Below are positions 34,771 through 42,704 of a stretch of 64,000 nt of DNA, in pieces. The notes under the pieces are model-generated. The model did no database searches and was not told where the DNA came from. It saw nothing but the letters and a program-made list of their open reading frames with translations. Position numbers and translations under genes: made by a program. This DNA is from JASHVB01 sp963780805 (GTDB lineage Bacteria; Pseudomonadota; Alphaproteobacteria; Acetobacterales; Acetobacteraceae), in the NCBI GenBank assembly GCA_963780805.1, contig CAWADP010000008.1:372001-436000 (forward strand). The letters are read 5' to 3'. The first letter of the stretch is position 1. Each line of letters opens with the position of its first letter.

Positions 34771-34797
34771 CCTTCCAAATTCGGGTCGAATGCAGCC

Positions 34798-36234
34798 TCA
34801 GACCGAGTAGTACATCTCGAACTCGACCGGGTGCGGCGTATGCTCGAAGCGATAGACTTCGGACCAGCGCAGTTCGATGTAGCTCTCGATCTGGTCCTGG
34901 CTGAACACGTCGCCGGCCAGCAGGAACTCATGGTCGCCTTCCAACGCACCGAGCGCTTCACGCAGGCTGCCGCAGACCGTAGGAATTCCGCGGAGCTCTT
35001 CCGGCGGCAGGTCGTACAGGTCCTTGTCCATCGGCTCACCGGGATGGATCTTGTTGCGGATCCCGTCCAGCCCGGCCATCAGCATGGCGGCGAACGAAAG
35101 GTACGGATTGGCAGCGGGATCGGGGAACCGCACCTCCACGCGCTTCGCCTTCGGGTTGGTCGTATAGGGGATGCGGCACGACGCCGAGCGGTTGCGCGCG
35201 GAATAGGCCAGCAGCACTGGCGCCTCGAATCCGGGGATCAGGCGCTTGTAGCTGTTCGTGGTCGGGTTGGTCAGAGCGTTCAGCGCCTTGGCATGCTTGA
35301 TGACGCCACCGATGTAGTACAGGCACATCTCCGACAGGTCGGCATAGGCATTGCCGGCGAACAGTGGCTTGCCCGCTCTCCAGATCGACTGGTGGACGTG
35401 CATGCCGGACCCGTTGTCGCCGTAGATCGGCTTCGGCATGAAACAGGCGGTCTTGCCGTAGCTCGCGGCAACGTTGTGGATGCAGTATTTGTAGATCTGC
35501 AGGCTGTCGGCCATCTTGGTCAGCGGGCCGAACTTCATGCCCAGCTCATGCTGGGCCTGTCCTACCTCGTGGTGGTGCTTCTCCACCACCACGCCCATTT
35601 CCGCCATCGTGGAGAGCATCTCGGCGCGCAGATCGCTTTCGCTATCGACCGGCGGCACCGGGAAATACCCGCCCTTCACTGCGGGGCGGTGGCCCATATT
35701 GCCTTCCGGATAGTCCTTCAGGCCGGCCTGCGGGCCTTCCTGGCTGTCGATCTGGTAGATGCCGTAGTTGCCGCCCGTGCCGTACTTCACGCTGTCGAAC
35801 ACGAAGAACTCGGCTTCCGGGCCGAAGAACGCGGTCTCGCCGAGGCCGGTGGACTTCAGGTACGCCTCGGCCTTCTTCGCGGTGCTGCGCGGGTCGCGAT
35901 GATAGGGCTGGCCGGTGGACGGCTCGACGATGTCGCAGATGATCGACAGCGTCGGCTTGGCGCTGAACGGATCCATCACCGCGGTGTCGGGATCCAGCAT
36001 CAGGATCATGTCGGACTCATTGATCGCCTTCCAGCCGGCGATGGAGGAGCCGTCGAACATGATGCCATCGCGGAACACGTCCTCATCGATGGTGGAGACG
36101 TGCTGTGCCGTGTGCTGCCACTTGCCGCGAGGATCGGTGAACTTCAGGTCCACGTATTCCACGGAATGCTCGGTGAGCATTTCCAGCACCTTGCCCACGC
36201 CGTTGCCGGTGCTGCCTGCGGGCTTTCTCGCCAT
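34798..36234 (-). CDS. glnA: glutamine synthetase type I
   Basis: The 478-aa dodecameric enzyme makes glutamine from glutamate, ammonia and ATP. Visible: DGSSIAGWKAINESDM (residues about 56-71), EAEFFVFDSV, GYFPVPPVDS, NGSGMHVHQSIW, NRSASCRIP and the adenylylation Tyr407 in KDLYDLPPEE, so it is a GSI-beta enzyme regulated by GlnE. The start MARKPAGSTG is preceded by AGAGGACGGGG. It follows glnB by about 160 bp in the same direction, driven by the sigma-54 promoter ahead of glnB, and ends with a strong terminator. Confidence 0.97.
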   Translation of the reverse strand: MARKPAGSTGNGVGKVLEMLTEHSVEYVDLKFTDPRGKWQHTAQHVSTIDEDVFRDGIMFDGSSIAGWKAINESDMILMLDPDTAVMDPFSAKPTLSIICDIVEPSTGQPYHRDPRSTAKKAEAYLKSTGLGETAFFGPEAEFFVFDSVKYGTGGNYGIYQIDSQEGPQAGLKDYPEGNMGHRPAVKGGYFPVPPVDSESDLRAEMLSTMAEMGVVVEKHHHEVGQAQHELGMKFGPLTKMADSLQIYKYCIHNVAASYGKTACFMPKPIYGDNGSGMHVHQSIWRAGKPLFAGNAYADLSEMCLYYIGGVIKHAKALNALTNPTTNSYKRLIPGFEAPVLLAYSARNRSASCRIPYTTNPKAKRVEVRFPDPAANPYLSFAAMLMAGLDGIRNKIHPGEPMDKDLYDLPPEELRGIPTVCGSLREALGALEGDHEFLLAGDVFSQDQIESYIELRWSEVYRFEHTPHPVEFEMYYSV

Positions 36235-36397
36235 GCCTGTTTTCCCCGTCCTCTGATCAGATCGCCGCGTTGACGCCTGCGGCTTCCGGCTGCAGGGTGC
36301 GGCTAGGTGAAACGGACCCGCACCGCGCGGGTCCATCTGGGTCGGCCCTCTACTCGTTTCCGCCGAGGGCCGAAAGCGGGATCATGGTTCGGTTCGG

Positions 36398-36736
36398 CTA
36401 TATCGCGTCTTCGCCGCGCTCACCGGTACGGATGCGGATCACCTCCTCGATCGAGGAGATGAAGATCTTCCCGTCGCCGATGCGTCCGGTGCGCGCGCTG
36501 GCCATGATCGCCTCCACCGCGCGCTCGACCACGCTGTCCTCGCAGATCACCTCGATCTTCACCTTGGGCAGGAAGTCCACCACGTACTCCGCCCCACGGT
36601 AGAGCTCCGTGTGACCTTTCTGGCGGCCAAAACCCTTGGCCTCCAGCACGGTGATCCCTTGCAGCCCGACCTCGTGCAGCGCCTCCTTCACTTCATCCAG
36701 TTTGAACGGCTTGATGACGGCCTCGATCTTCTTCAT
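36398..36736 (-). CDS. glnB: nitrogen regulatory PII protein GlnB
   Basis: The 112-aa PII protein senses 2-oxoglutarate and ATP/ADP and controls GlnE and NtrB. MKKIEAVIKPFKLDEVKEAL starts it; the T-loop has YRGAEYVVDFLPKVK with Tyr51 for uridylylation. DGKIFISSIEEVIRIRTGE ends it. It is the first gene of the glnB-glnA operon and is the classical arrangement in alphaproteobacteria. An upstream sigma-54 promoter with an NtrC-type site makes nitrogen-limitation control likely. Confidence 0.96.
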   Translation of the reverse strand: MKKIEAVIKPFKLDEVKEALHEVGLQGITVLEAKGFGRQKGHTELYRGAEYVVDFLPKVKIEVICEDSVVERAVEAIMASARTGRIGDGKIFISSIEEVIRIRTGERGEDAI

Positions 36737-36819
36737 CGTTTGTAGTCCCGGGCGCCCCGGGCCCTCCTTGTCTGCAAGGCTGCCCGGTTGATCGCCAGCG
36801 CACGGCAGCACCATAGGTT

Positions 36820-36835
36820 TGCACGCGGCGTGCCA
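36820..36835 (-). promoter_or_regulatory. sigma-54 promoter (-24/-12) of glnB-glnA
   Basis: Reads TGGCACGCCGCGTGCA on the minus strand. It matches TGGCACG-N4-TTGCA with one difference in the -12 element (GTGCA) and correct spacing. It lies about 85 bp upstream of the glnB start. Confidence 0.8.
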
Positions 36836-36908
36836 AGCATCAATCCGGCTGTAACCATCAATATGCCCGATCCACAGGCGATGGCCGCGTGACCGGCTCA
36901 GCGGCAGA

Positions 36909-36927
36909 TTGCCTAACGATTGGGCAA
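36909..36927. promoter_or_regulatory. NtrC-like enhancer site for glnB-glnA
   Basis: TTGCCTAACGATTGGGCAA is a dyad with the outer bases TTGC and GCAA of the NtrC consensus TTGCACCA-N3-TGGTGCAA at the right 19-bp length. It is about 73 bp upstream of the sigma-54 site. Confidence 0.5.
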
Positions 36928-36990
36928 AGTTCCGACAAGTTTTAACATGCCCGGAGGTTGGTTGATCGCCAGAGGCGGCCGCGCACGCCC

Positions 36991-38343
36991 TCAGAACCCC
37001 ACCGCGCCCGCCGCCGCCGCATAGCCGACCCGGCGCGCGGGCGGAACCGGATGCCGGCCGGCGACCCGTTCCAGCAACAGCCGCGCCTCATCCTGCAGCC
37101 CTGCCTGCACCGCCGCATCGAGGTACAATTGCTCCAGCACGTCCTGCTGTGCGTGGCTGCCGCCAAGCTGGTGCATCGTCCCCAGCACCGGCCGCATCGC
37201 CGCCACCACCCGTGCATGCTCGCCGCGCGCATGCAGCAGCACGGCTTCTGTTACTGGCAGCGCGGTCTCGCCAACCAGCTTGCGGAGGCTGCCCGGTCCC
37301 TGCGCGAAGTCTCGCATTGCCGCCAGCATGCGCTGCGCCGCCTCGAATCGCCCGGAGGCGGCCAGCGCCATCATCCAGTGCGGCAGCGAGAAGGCGGAGA
37401 GGCAGTCGCCGATCCGCGCCTCCGCCTTGTCGGCCAGCTCATTCCAGCGGTCGCCGACATTCACGCCGTGGCGCACCAGCCGCCACAACATCGACGTCGC
37501 GTTCTGCACGTCGATGTACAGGTCGGGCTGCACCTCCACCAACCTCGATGCCAGGTTGCGGAACTGCGCGTCGTACAGCGCTAACACGCCGGCATGGTCG
37601 CCATGCTCCAGTTTGAACAGGGCGGCGTGCCACCATAAATGGTGCCGCAGGTTGTTGCTGCCTTCCCAGTGCGGCGCCAGAGCATCCAGCCAGATCAGGC
37701 CTTCGCCGCGCCGACCCTGCATCTCCATCACGTGCGCCACGCCGTGCGCCGCCCAAAGGTCGCCCGGATCGCGCGCGATAGCGGCACGGCCGGCTTCCTC
37801 GGCCTGGATGTAGCGGCCACATTCTTCATTGGCGAAGCACGCGCAACCGAGGATAGCGTTGTAGCCGGGCAGTTCGTCGCCCCAATGCGGCGCGACCGCC
37901 TGAACCGAGGCCAGCATCGTTGCCGGCCGCCCCAACCAGAAGTTGACGAAATGCGCCAGCCGGAACGCCAGGATATCGCGTGGATGGTCACGCAGGATCT
38001 GCTCTTCCCAGATCGCCGCGGCACGGTCCGGTTCCAGCTCGCTCCACGCCACCAGCGCGGCAAGATGCGCTTGCTCGCGCGGGGTGGCATGGGCGAGCAA
38101 GCGAGTGGCGTCGGCAGCGGCCTGCCGCGCCATGGGCAGTGCGGCCTGCTTGTACGCGAGCATGGCGAAATAGCCCTTCAGCACATGCGCCATGCCACAT
38201 TCCGGATCCGCATCGAGCAAGGCGGTCAGCCGCTGCATGCCGTCCGCGCGGTAGCTCAGGTAGCCGGCAATGGCGTGGTCGAACGCCGCGGCCGCCTCGG
38301 TGGACTGGGTGGTGAGCGGCAGGCCGACGGCGTCGTGGTGCAT
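36991..38343 (-). CDS. TPR protein of the TTC38 family
   Basis: The 450-aa product is all-helical. The head (GLPLTTQSTEAAAAFDHAIA) and the following LSYRADGMQRLTALLDADPE...AHVLKGYFAMLA match the TTC38 (tetratricopeptide repeat protein 38) group, and later pieces WAAHGVAHVMEMQGR, SNNLRHHLWWHAALFKLEHG and WMMALAASGRFEAA are TPR-like helical hairpins. No signal peptide or membrane segment is seen, so it is cytosolic. The start at 38343 is chosen because the longer leader has no family similarity. It is divergent from nothing obvious and shares no operon partners. Function unknown. Confidence 0.85.
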   Translation of the reverse strand: MHHDAVGLPLTTQSTEAAAAFDHAIAGYLSYRADGMQRLTALLDADPECGMAHVLKGYFAMLAYKQAALPMARQAAADATRLLAHATPREQAHLAALVAWSELEPDRAAAIWEEQILRDHPRDILAFRLAHFVNFWLGRPATMLASVQAVAPHWGDELPGYNAILGCACFANEECGRYIQAEEAGRAAIARDPGDLWAAHGVAHVMEMQGRRGEGLIWLDALAPHWEGSNNLRHHLWWHAALFKLEHGDHAGVLALYDAQFRNLASRLVEVQPDLYIDVQNATSMLWRLVRHGVNVGDRWNELADKAEARIGDCLSAFSLPHWMMALAASGRFEAAQRMLAAMRDFAQGPGSLRKLVGETALPVTEAVLLHARGEHARVVAAMRPVLGTMHQLGGSHAQQDVLEQLYLDAAVQAGLQDEARLLLERVAGRHPVPPARRVGYAAAAGAVGF

Positions 38344-38435
38344 GCGAGCGGATCTCCGCGGAACAGGAAGGCAGTATGCCACATCCCCCAGATGGCCGCG
38401 CATGACTAAACCAAACGCGGTGACCACAACCATCT

Positions 38436-38537
38436 GTCACTGCGAGCGTAGCTCTGTCATTACGGGCGTGGCGAGGCAATCCCCAGGAGAGTTCGCACCT
38501 CACTCGCGGGAGATTGCTTCGCTTCGCTCGCAATGAC
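38436..38537. repeat. palindromic copy of repeat family A
   Basis: GTCACTGCGAGCG...GCGAGGCAATCCCCAGGAGA at left and TCGCGGGAGATTGCTTCGCT...TCGCTCGCAATGAC at right form the arms, with the inner GGAGAGTTCGCAC shared with the copy at 51848. It lies between the TPR gene and the binding-protein remnant. Confidence 0.7.
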
Positions 38538-38616
38538 AGGCCCGGGCGCGCCCGCCGGCCAGCGGCGGGCGCAGCGCGTCGGGTCAGGCTCCGACCGTGA
38601 GGGTCGGAGCGCCTGC

Positions 38617-38895
38617 TCAGTACCCGATTGGCTTGTCGATTGCCGGCACCCACTGCGCGTCCTTCACCACGCACAGGAACCATTCGTTCAACCCCCGGTG
38701 CTTGTCCTTGCTGAAGCTGATGGTCGATGAACCGAAGATGCCGTGATAGTCTTTGGTGCTCTCGATCGCCGCGACGAACGTATCGGGAGTCAGGTCCTTG
38801 CCGGTGCGCTTCAACCCCTCCAGCACGACCTGGGCGCCGCTGTAGCCGTTTTGCGTGGCAAAGTTCGGATCATGGCCCCGAAGCGTCAGGATCAA
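38617..38895 (-). pseudogene. C-terminal remnant of a LivK-type substrate-binding protein
   Basis: About 92 codons read ATQNGYSGAQVVLEGLKRTG, LTPDTFVAAIEST and HRGLNEWFLCVVKDAQWVP, which is the C-terminal end of a branched-chain-type periplasmic receptor. The N-terminal three quarters and signal peptide are missing; the frame stops making sense at 38895, 15 bp short of the TauD-type stop codon. A deletion fused the fragment to the neighbouring locus. It differs from the three intact receptors in this window. Confidence 0.75.
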
Positions 38896-38910
38896 AGCAC
38901 CAGGGCGCGG

Positions 38911-39762
38911 TTATGCCACCGGCCGCGCCTCGCCCTTGATCTGAGTGCGGTGCATGATCCGCCGGCTGCCGGAATCGAACGGTTCGCGCTTGTGCATGGT
39001 GCAGCGGTTGTCCCACATCACCAGGTCGCCAACCCGCCACGCATGCGTCCACGCCAGCGCCGGATCATCGACATGCGCCCACAGCGCATTCAACAATGCC
39101 TCACTTTCCTCCAGGCCCATCCCGACCAGGTACGCGTTGCGCCGCCGCCCGAGATACAGGCACTGCCGTCCGCTCTCCGGATGGCGGCAGACCAACGGAT
39201 GCACCGCGCCGGGGCTGCTGCGCGGGTCGTCCGTCGCGGTCACGCCATCGCGCAGATAGCCGCCGCTGTTATAGGTGCCGTCGTGCTTGATCCGCAGCCC
39301 GATGCAGCGCTGCTGCAACGAGACCGGCAGCGTGTCCCACGCCGCATACATGCTGCAGAACGACGTGTTCCCGCCCAGCGGCGGAATCTCGATCGCATAG
39401 AGCATGCTGGCCTTGGGCGGGTCGTCGAGATACGACATGTCGGTGTGCCATACCAGTTCGCCGGCCCCGAGGCTGCCGATCGCCACGCCGTTCTCAAGCA
39501 CGTTCGATACGATGTAGAGTTCCGGCTTGCCTTCGACGAAGCGTCGCCCATTCTCCTGCACCGGCGCCCAGTCGAGCGGCCCGAAGCGGCGGCTGAACGC
39601 GATCAGCGCGTCGTCATTCAGCGCCTGGCCGCGGAACAGCAGCACCGCATGATCGACCCAGGCGCGATGGACGGCGGCAAAGGTCGCGTCGTCGACGCGG
39701 CGCAGATCAACGCCCTGGACCTCGGCGCCCAGCGCGGCACCGGTTGGAACCACTTCCAGCAT
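38911..39762 (-). CDS. TauD/TfdA-family 2-oxoglutarate-dependent dioxygenase
   Basis: The 283-aa product has the Fe(II) facial triad: H106-x-D108 in WHTDMSYLD and the distal His257 in CTMHKREPF, and a 2-oxoglutarate-binding Arg near RRIMHR. GAEVQGVDL near residue 12 is the TauD N-terminal signature. Enzymes of this type release sulfite from taurine or cleave aryloxy-acid ethers; the substrate cannot be chosen from sequence. The ATG at 39762 follows GGGAGG. The longer upstream frame is antisense to the UdgX gene. Confidence 0.88.
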   Translation of the reverse strand: MLEVVPTGAALGAEVQGVDLRRVDDATFAAVHRAWVDHAVLLFRGQALNDDALIAFSRRFGPLDWAPVQENGRRFVEGKPELYIVSNVLENGVAIGSLGAGELVWHTDMSYLDDPPKASMLYAIEIPPLGGNTSFCSMYAAWDTLPVSLQQRCIGLRIKHDGTYNSGGYLRDGVTATDDPRSSPGAVHPLVCRHPESGRQCLYLGRRRNAYLVGMGLEESEALLNALWAHVDDPALAWTHAWRVGDLVMWDNRCTMHKREPFDSGSRRIMHRTQIKGEARPVA

Positions 39763-39949
39763 CGTCGCCTCCCATGCTGCGTTGGCCCCAAGGTTACGCA
39801 AGGAACGCCGCACGGAAAAGTCTTTCCGCGGACACCTCCTGAGGAAGACTGGCGGGCGGCGCCCCCGCCATCGCGCGCATGCCCGGCTGAAGACGGGCCG
39901 CCGTTGCCTGCCGCTTGGAGATTCGCGATTTTTGCGCTTTGCTTCCCCG

Positions 39950-41260
39950 ATGCGGCGGATCGTCGTCCTCGACAGCGAGACGGACTGGCTAGGTTGGCGC
40001 AGCGCCACCCGAGGGCTGGTGCTGGCCGGCGTGCCGCCGGAAGACGTGCGCTGGACCGTCCGCACCCATCTGGACGACGGCGCCCACGAACTCCCCCAAG
40101 GCGCCGGCAGCTTCAACCTGCCCCGCGCGCTGATCTCCATTGCCGCGCTTGCGCTCCAGGCGCGAGAGCCGGAACGGTTCGCCTTGCTCTACCGTCTGGT
40201 GTGGCGCTCCAACGGTGGCGAGAAGCTGCTGGAGAAGACCGACGATCCGGAATTGCGCCGCGCCCAGGGCCTCGCCTACGCGGTGCGCGCGGAAGCCCAC
40301 AAGATGCGGACCAGCATCCGCTACCTGCCGGTGGAGGAGGACCGCTATCTCGGTTGGTATGTGCCCGCGCATCATGTGCTGGAGGCGAATGCGCAACTCA
40401 TCGCCCACCGTTTCCCGGAAGTGACGTTCTCCATCCTCACGCCGGAAGGCAGTGCTCATTGGCAGGACGGCGCGCTGCGCTTCGGCGGCGGCCACGCGCA
40501 CATCGCCGATGACGCGGCGCTGGAGACATGGTGGGCGGCGCATCACGCCCAGCTGCTGCGCGAGTCCCGCATCGGCACGTCGGTCCCTGAAGCCGAAGCG
40601 CTGGACAAGTCGCCGCGCGCCCCCGACCGGCCGCCGATCGGCCCGGTGGTGCTGCCGCAACACGCCGACCCGCAACTTCTGCACGCGACGCATGAGGCCG
40701 GTGACTGCCGCCGCTGCCCTCTTTACGAGCTGGCGACGCAGACGGTGTTCGGCGAGGGTCCCGCCGACGCGCCGGCCATGTTCATCGGCGAGCAACCCGG
40801 CGATCAGGAAGACGTCATCGGCCGGCCCTTTGTTGGGCCTGCGGGCCAGATCATGGACCGTGCGATGGAGGAGGCCGGCATCGACCGCCGCACCGTCTAC
40901 ATCACCAATGCGGTGAAGCACTTCAAGTTCACTCCGCGGGGCAAGCGGCGCATCCATCAAACGCCGGACCCGCCGGAGATCCAGGCCTGCCGCTTTTGGC
41001 TGGACGTGGAGCGGGTGCAGTTGCGGCCGAAGCTTCTGGTGCTGATGGGCGGCACCGCCGCGCGCGCGGTGATGAGGCGGCAGGTGACGATCACGCGTGA
41101 ACGCGGCCGACCGATCAAGTTGGAAGACGGGCAGACGGCGTTCGTTACGGTGCATCCGTCATTTTTGCTCCGGGTGCCGGACGAGGACGCGAAGGCGCGC
41201 GAGTACCGGGCGTTCGTACGCGACATGGAGGCGGTGCGGAAGCTGCTGGCCACAATGTAG
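39950..41260 (+). CDS. UdgX-type uracil-DNA glycosylase fused to a DUF4130 domain
   Basis: The 436-aa product has an N-terminal DUF4130 part (about residues 1-230, e.g. LLYRLVWRSNGGEKLLEKTDD) and a C-terminal UDG-superfamily domain. The latter carries GEQPGDQEDVIGRPFVGPAG, the R-loop KRRIHQTP with His336, which forms the covalent bond to uracil-DNA in UdgX, and VHPSFLLR. Cysteines CRRC and QACRF (Cys347) suit an Fe-S cluster. UdgX excises uracil but stays covalently attached. The ATG at 39950 is chosen as canonical; earlier in-frame starts give a low-quality leader. It is divergent from the TauD-type gene. Confidence 0.9.
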   Translation: MRRIVVLDSETDWLGWRSATRGLVLAGVPPEDVRWTVRTHLDDGAHELPQGAGSFNLPRALISIAALALQAREPERFALLYRLVWRSNGGEKLLEKTDDPELRRAQGLAYAVRAEAHKMRTSIRYLPVEEDRYLGWYVPAHHVLEANAQLIAHRFPEVTFSILTPEGSAHWQDGALRFGGGHAHIADDAALETWWAAHHAQLLRESRIGTSVPEAEALDKSPRAPDRPPIGPVVLPQHADPQLLHATHEAGDCRRCPLYELATQTVFGEGPADAPAMFIGEQPGDQEDVIGRPFVGPAGQIMDRAMEEAGIDRRTVYITNAVKHFKFTPRGKRRIHQTPDPPEIQACRFWLDVERVQLRPKLLVLMGGTAARAVMRRQVTITRERGRPIKLEDGQTAFVTVHPSFLLRVPDEDAKAREYRAFVRDMEAVRKLLATM

Positions 41261-41389
41261 CGGACAGGCGCGCGGGAAGGGGAGGGGCGCGCGCGAAGGA
41301 CTGGCGCGGGGCAGAGGGCGAACTGGCTTTCGCTCCGGCACAGGGGGCTCCGCGCCATTTCCCAGGACTCGTTCGTAGCGGCGCCGATC

Positions 41390-41611
41390 CTCTTCGTTCT
41401 CGCTGGCCATCGTTTGCAGGAACTGTGTCACTTCGTCGCGCAGCGTATCCGCGTCGCGGCCCACTTCATCAGCGCCAGCCAGGGCCTTGGCACTCCCGGC
41501 ATCTGTCGTTTCGGAGATCGACGAAACCTCGTGCATTGAACGAGTGGCGTTCCGGGTGGCGACGGTCACTGTTTGCACGCTCGCAGCAATCTCGCGTGTG
41601 GCCGCAGCCTG
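41390..41611 (-). pseudogene. C-terminal remnant of a methyl-accepting chemotaxis protein
   Basis: The minus frame reads QAAATREIAASVQTVTVATR, then SSISETTDAGSAKALAGADE, RDEVTQFLQTMASENEEDRR and RRYERVLGNG, which is the end of an MCP signalling domain with the typical RRRYERV tail. Upstream (plus coordinate >41611) a TGA and unrelated DNA cut it off, so the sensor part is absent. The frame runs on past the domain. The rest of the 41261-41861 gap shows no gene. Confidence 0.6.
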
Positions 41612-41861
41612 TCAAAACCAACCTCCTTGCGGCCGCCATGAAGGCGAGGCGGCCGTTCTGCGCTGGTCCGATGCCACGGGCCAGTTGCCTCCTGGCCGTG
41701 AACCATCTCCGGGTATCGCCGCTGGTAGGAAACTGTCGCAAGCCGTTTCCTCGGCGGAAAACAAAAATCTTTCTTCACACCCCCCTATTGCGCCCGTCCG
41801 ATAGAATAGACTTCTCTCTCCCCGATCGCGGCCGCGCGCCGCTGCTCCGGGGTGCCGCCAC

Positions 41862-42704
41862 GTGCCGACCAACCTTGCCACCGCCGCCCGCCTGCAAGCC
41901 CCCGACTTCGTCCCAGGCTCCGTGTGGCTGGCCGGCGCTGGCCCGGGCGATCCGGGATTGCTCACGCTGCATGCGCTGCACGCGCTCAACACCGCCGACG
42001 TCGTGCTGCACGATGCGCTGGTGCCGCCGGACATCCTGGCTCTCGCCGCCACTCCGCGCCGCCACGACGTCGGCAAGCGCGCCGGAGGTGCCCGCACGCA
42101 CCAACTCCGCATCAACCAGAAGCTGATCGCCCTGGCCCGGGACGGTCAGCGCGTGCTGCGGCTAAAGGGCGGCGACCCGCTGATCTTCGGCCGTGGCGGC
42201 GAGGAAGCCTTGGCGCTCGCCGCCGCCGGCATCCCATTCCGCATCGTGCCGGGCCTTTCCGCGGGCATCGGCGGGACCGCGTCCGCCGGCATCCCGCTGA
42301 CCCACCGCATGCTGGCGCGCAGCGTCGTCTTCGCCACCGGCCACGCCGCGCCGGGCTCACTGCCCGACGATCTTGATTTCGCCGCCCTCGCCCGGATCGA
42401 CGTGGTCGTCTTCTACATGGCGCTGCACCACGCCGGAACCATCGCCGAGCGCCTGATCTCTGCCGGCCGCGCCGCCGACGAAGCGCTGGCCTTCATCAGC
42501 GACGCCACCACGCCCCGGCAGCGTGTCACCCAGGCGACCCTGGCAACGGCCGGCGCCGTGGCCGCGCGCCTCGATCGCCAAGCCGCGACGCTGATCGTCG
42601 TCGGCCCGGTGCTGGCGTTGCGCGACATGATTTCCCCACAGCAGCAGACGGCCCCGATGACGCTGGTCCCAGCACCACGCGCCGCTGCAGGAGACGCAAG
42701 ATGA
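41862..42704 (+). CDS. cobA: uroporphyrinogen-III C-methyltransferase
   Basis: The 280-aa product catalyses two SAM-dependent methylations of uroporphyrinogen III to precorrin-2, used for sirohaem and cobalamin. Visible: VWLAGAGPGDPGLLTLHALH (residues about 21-40), VLRLKGGDPLIFGRGGEEAL, IVPGLSAGIGGTASAGIPLTHR and a C-terminal ATLIVVGPVLAL. The start is GTG (41862) after GGGGTG. It overlaps cysJ by four bases (ATGA), so sirohaem supply is tied to the sulfite reductase it serves. Confidence 0.95.
   Translation: MPTNLATAARLQAPDFVPGSVWLAGAGPGDPGLLTLHALHALNTADVVLHDALVPPDILALAATPRRHDVGKRAGGARTHQLRINQKLIALARDGQRVLRLKGGDPLIFGRGGEEALALAAAGIPFRIVPGLSAGIGGTASAGIPLTHRMLARSVVFATGHAAPGSLPDDLDFAALARIDVVVFYMALHHAGTIAERLISAGRAADEALAFISDATTPRQRVTQATLATAGAVAARLDRQAATLIVVGPVLALRDMISPQQQTAPMTLVPAPRAAAGDAR

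Noticed and set aside
41612..41861. Riboswitch (cobalamin or SAM type) upstream of cobA
   Set aside because: No conserved box such as GCCACTG or a K-turn core could be recognised; the stretch has only a possible AT-rich promoter.
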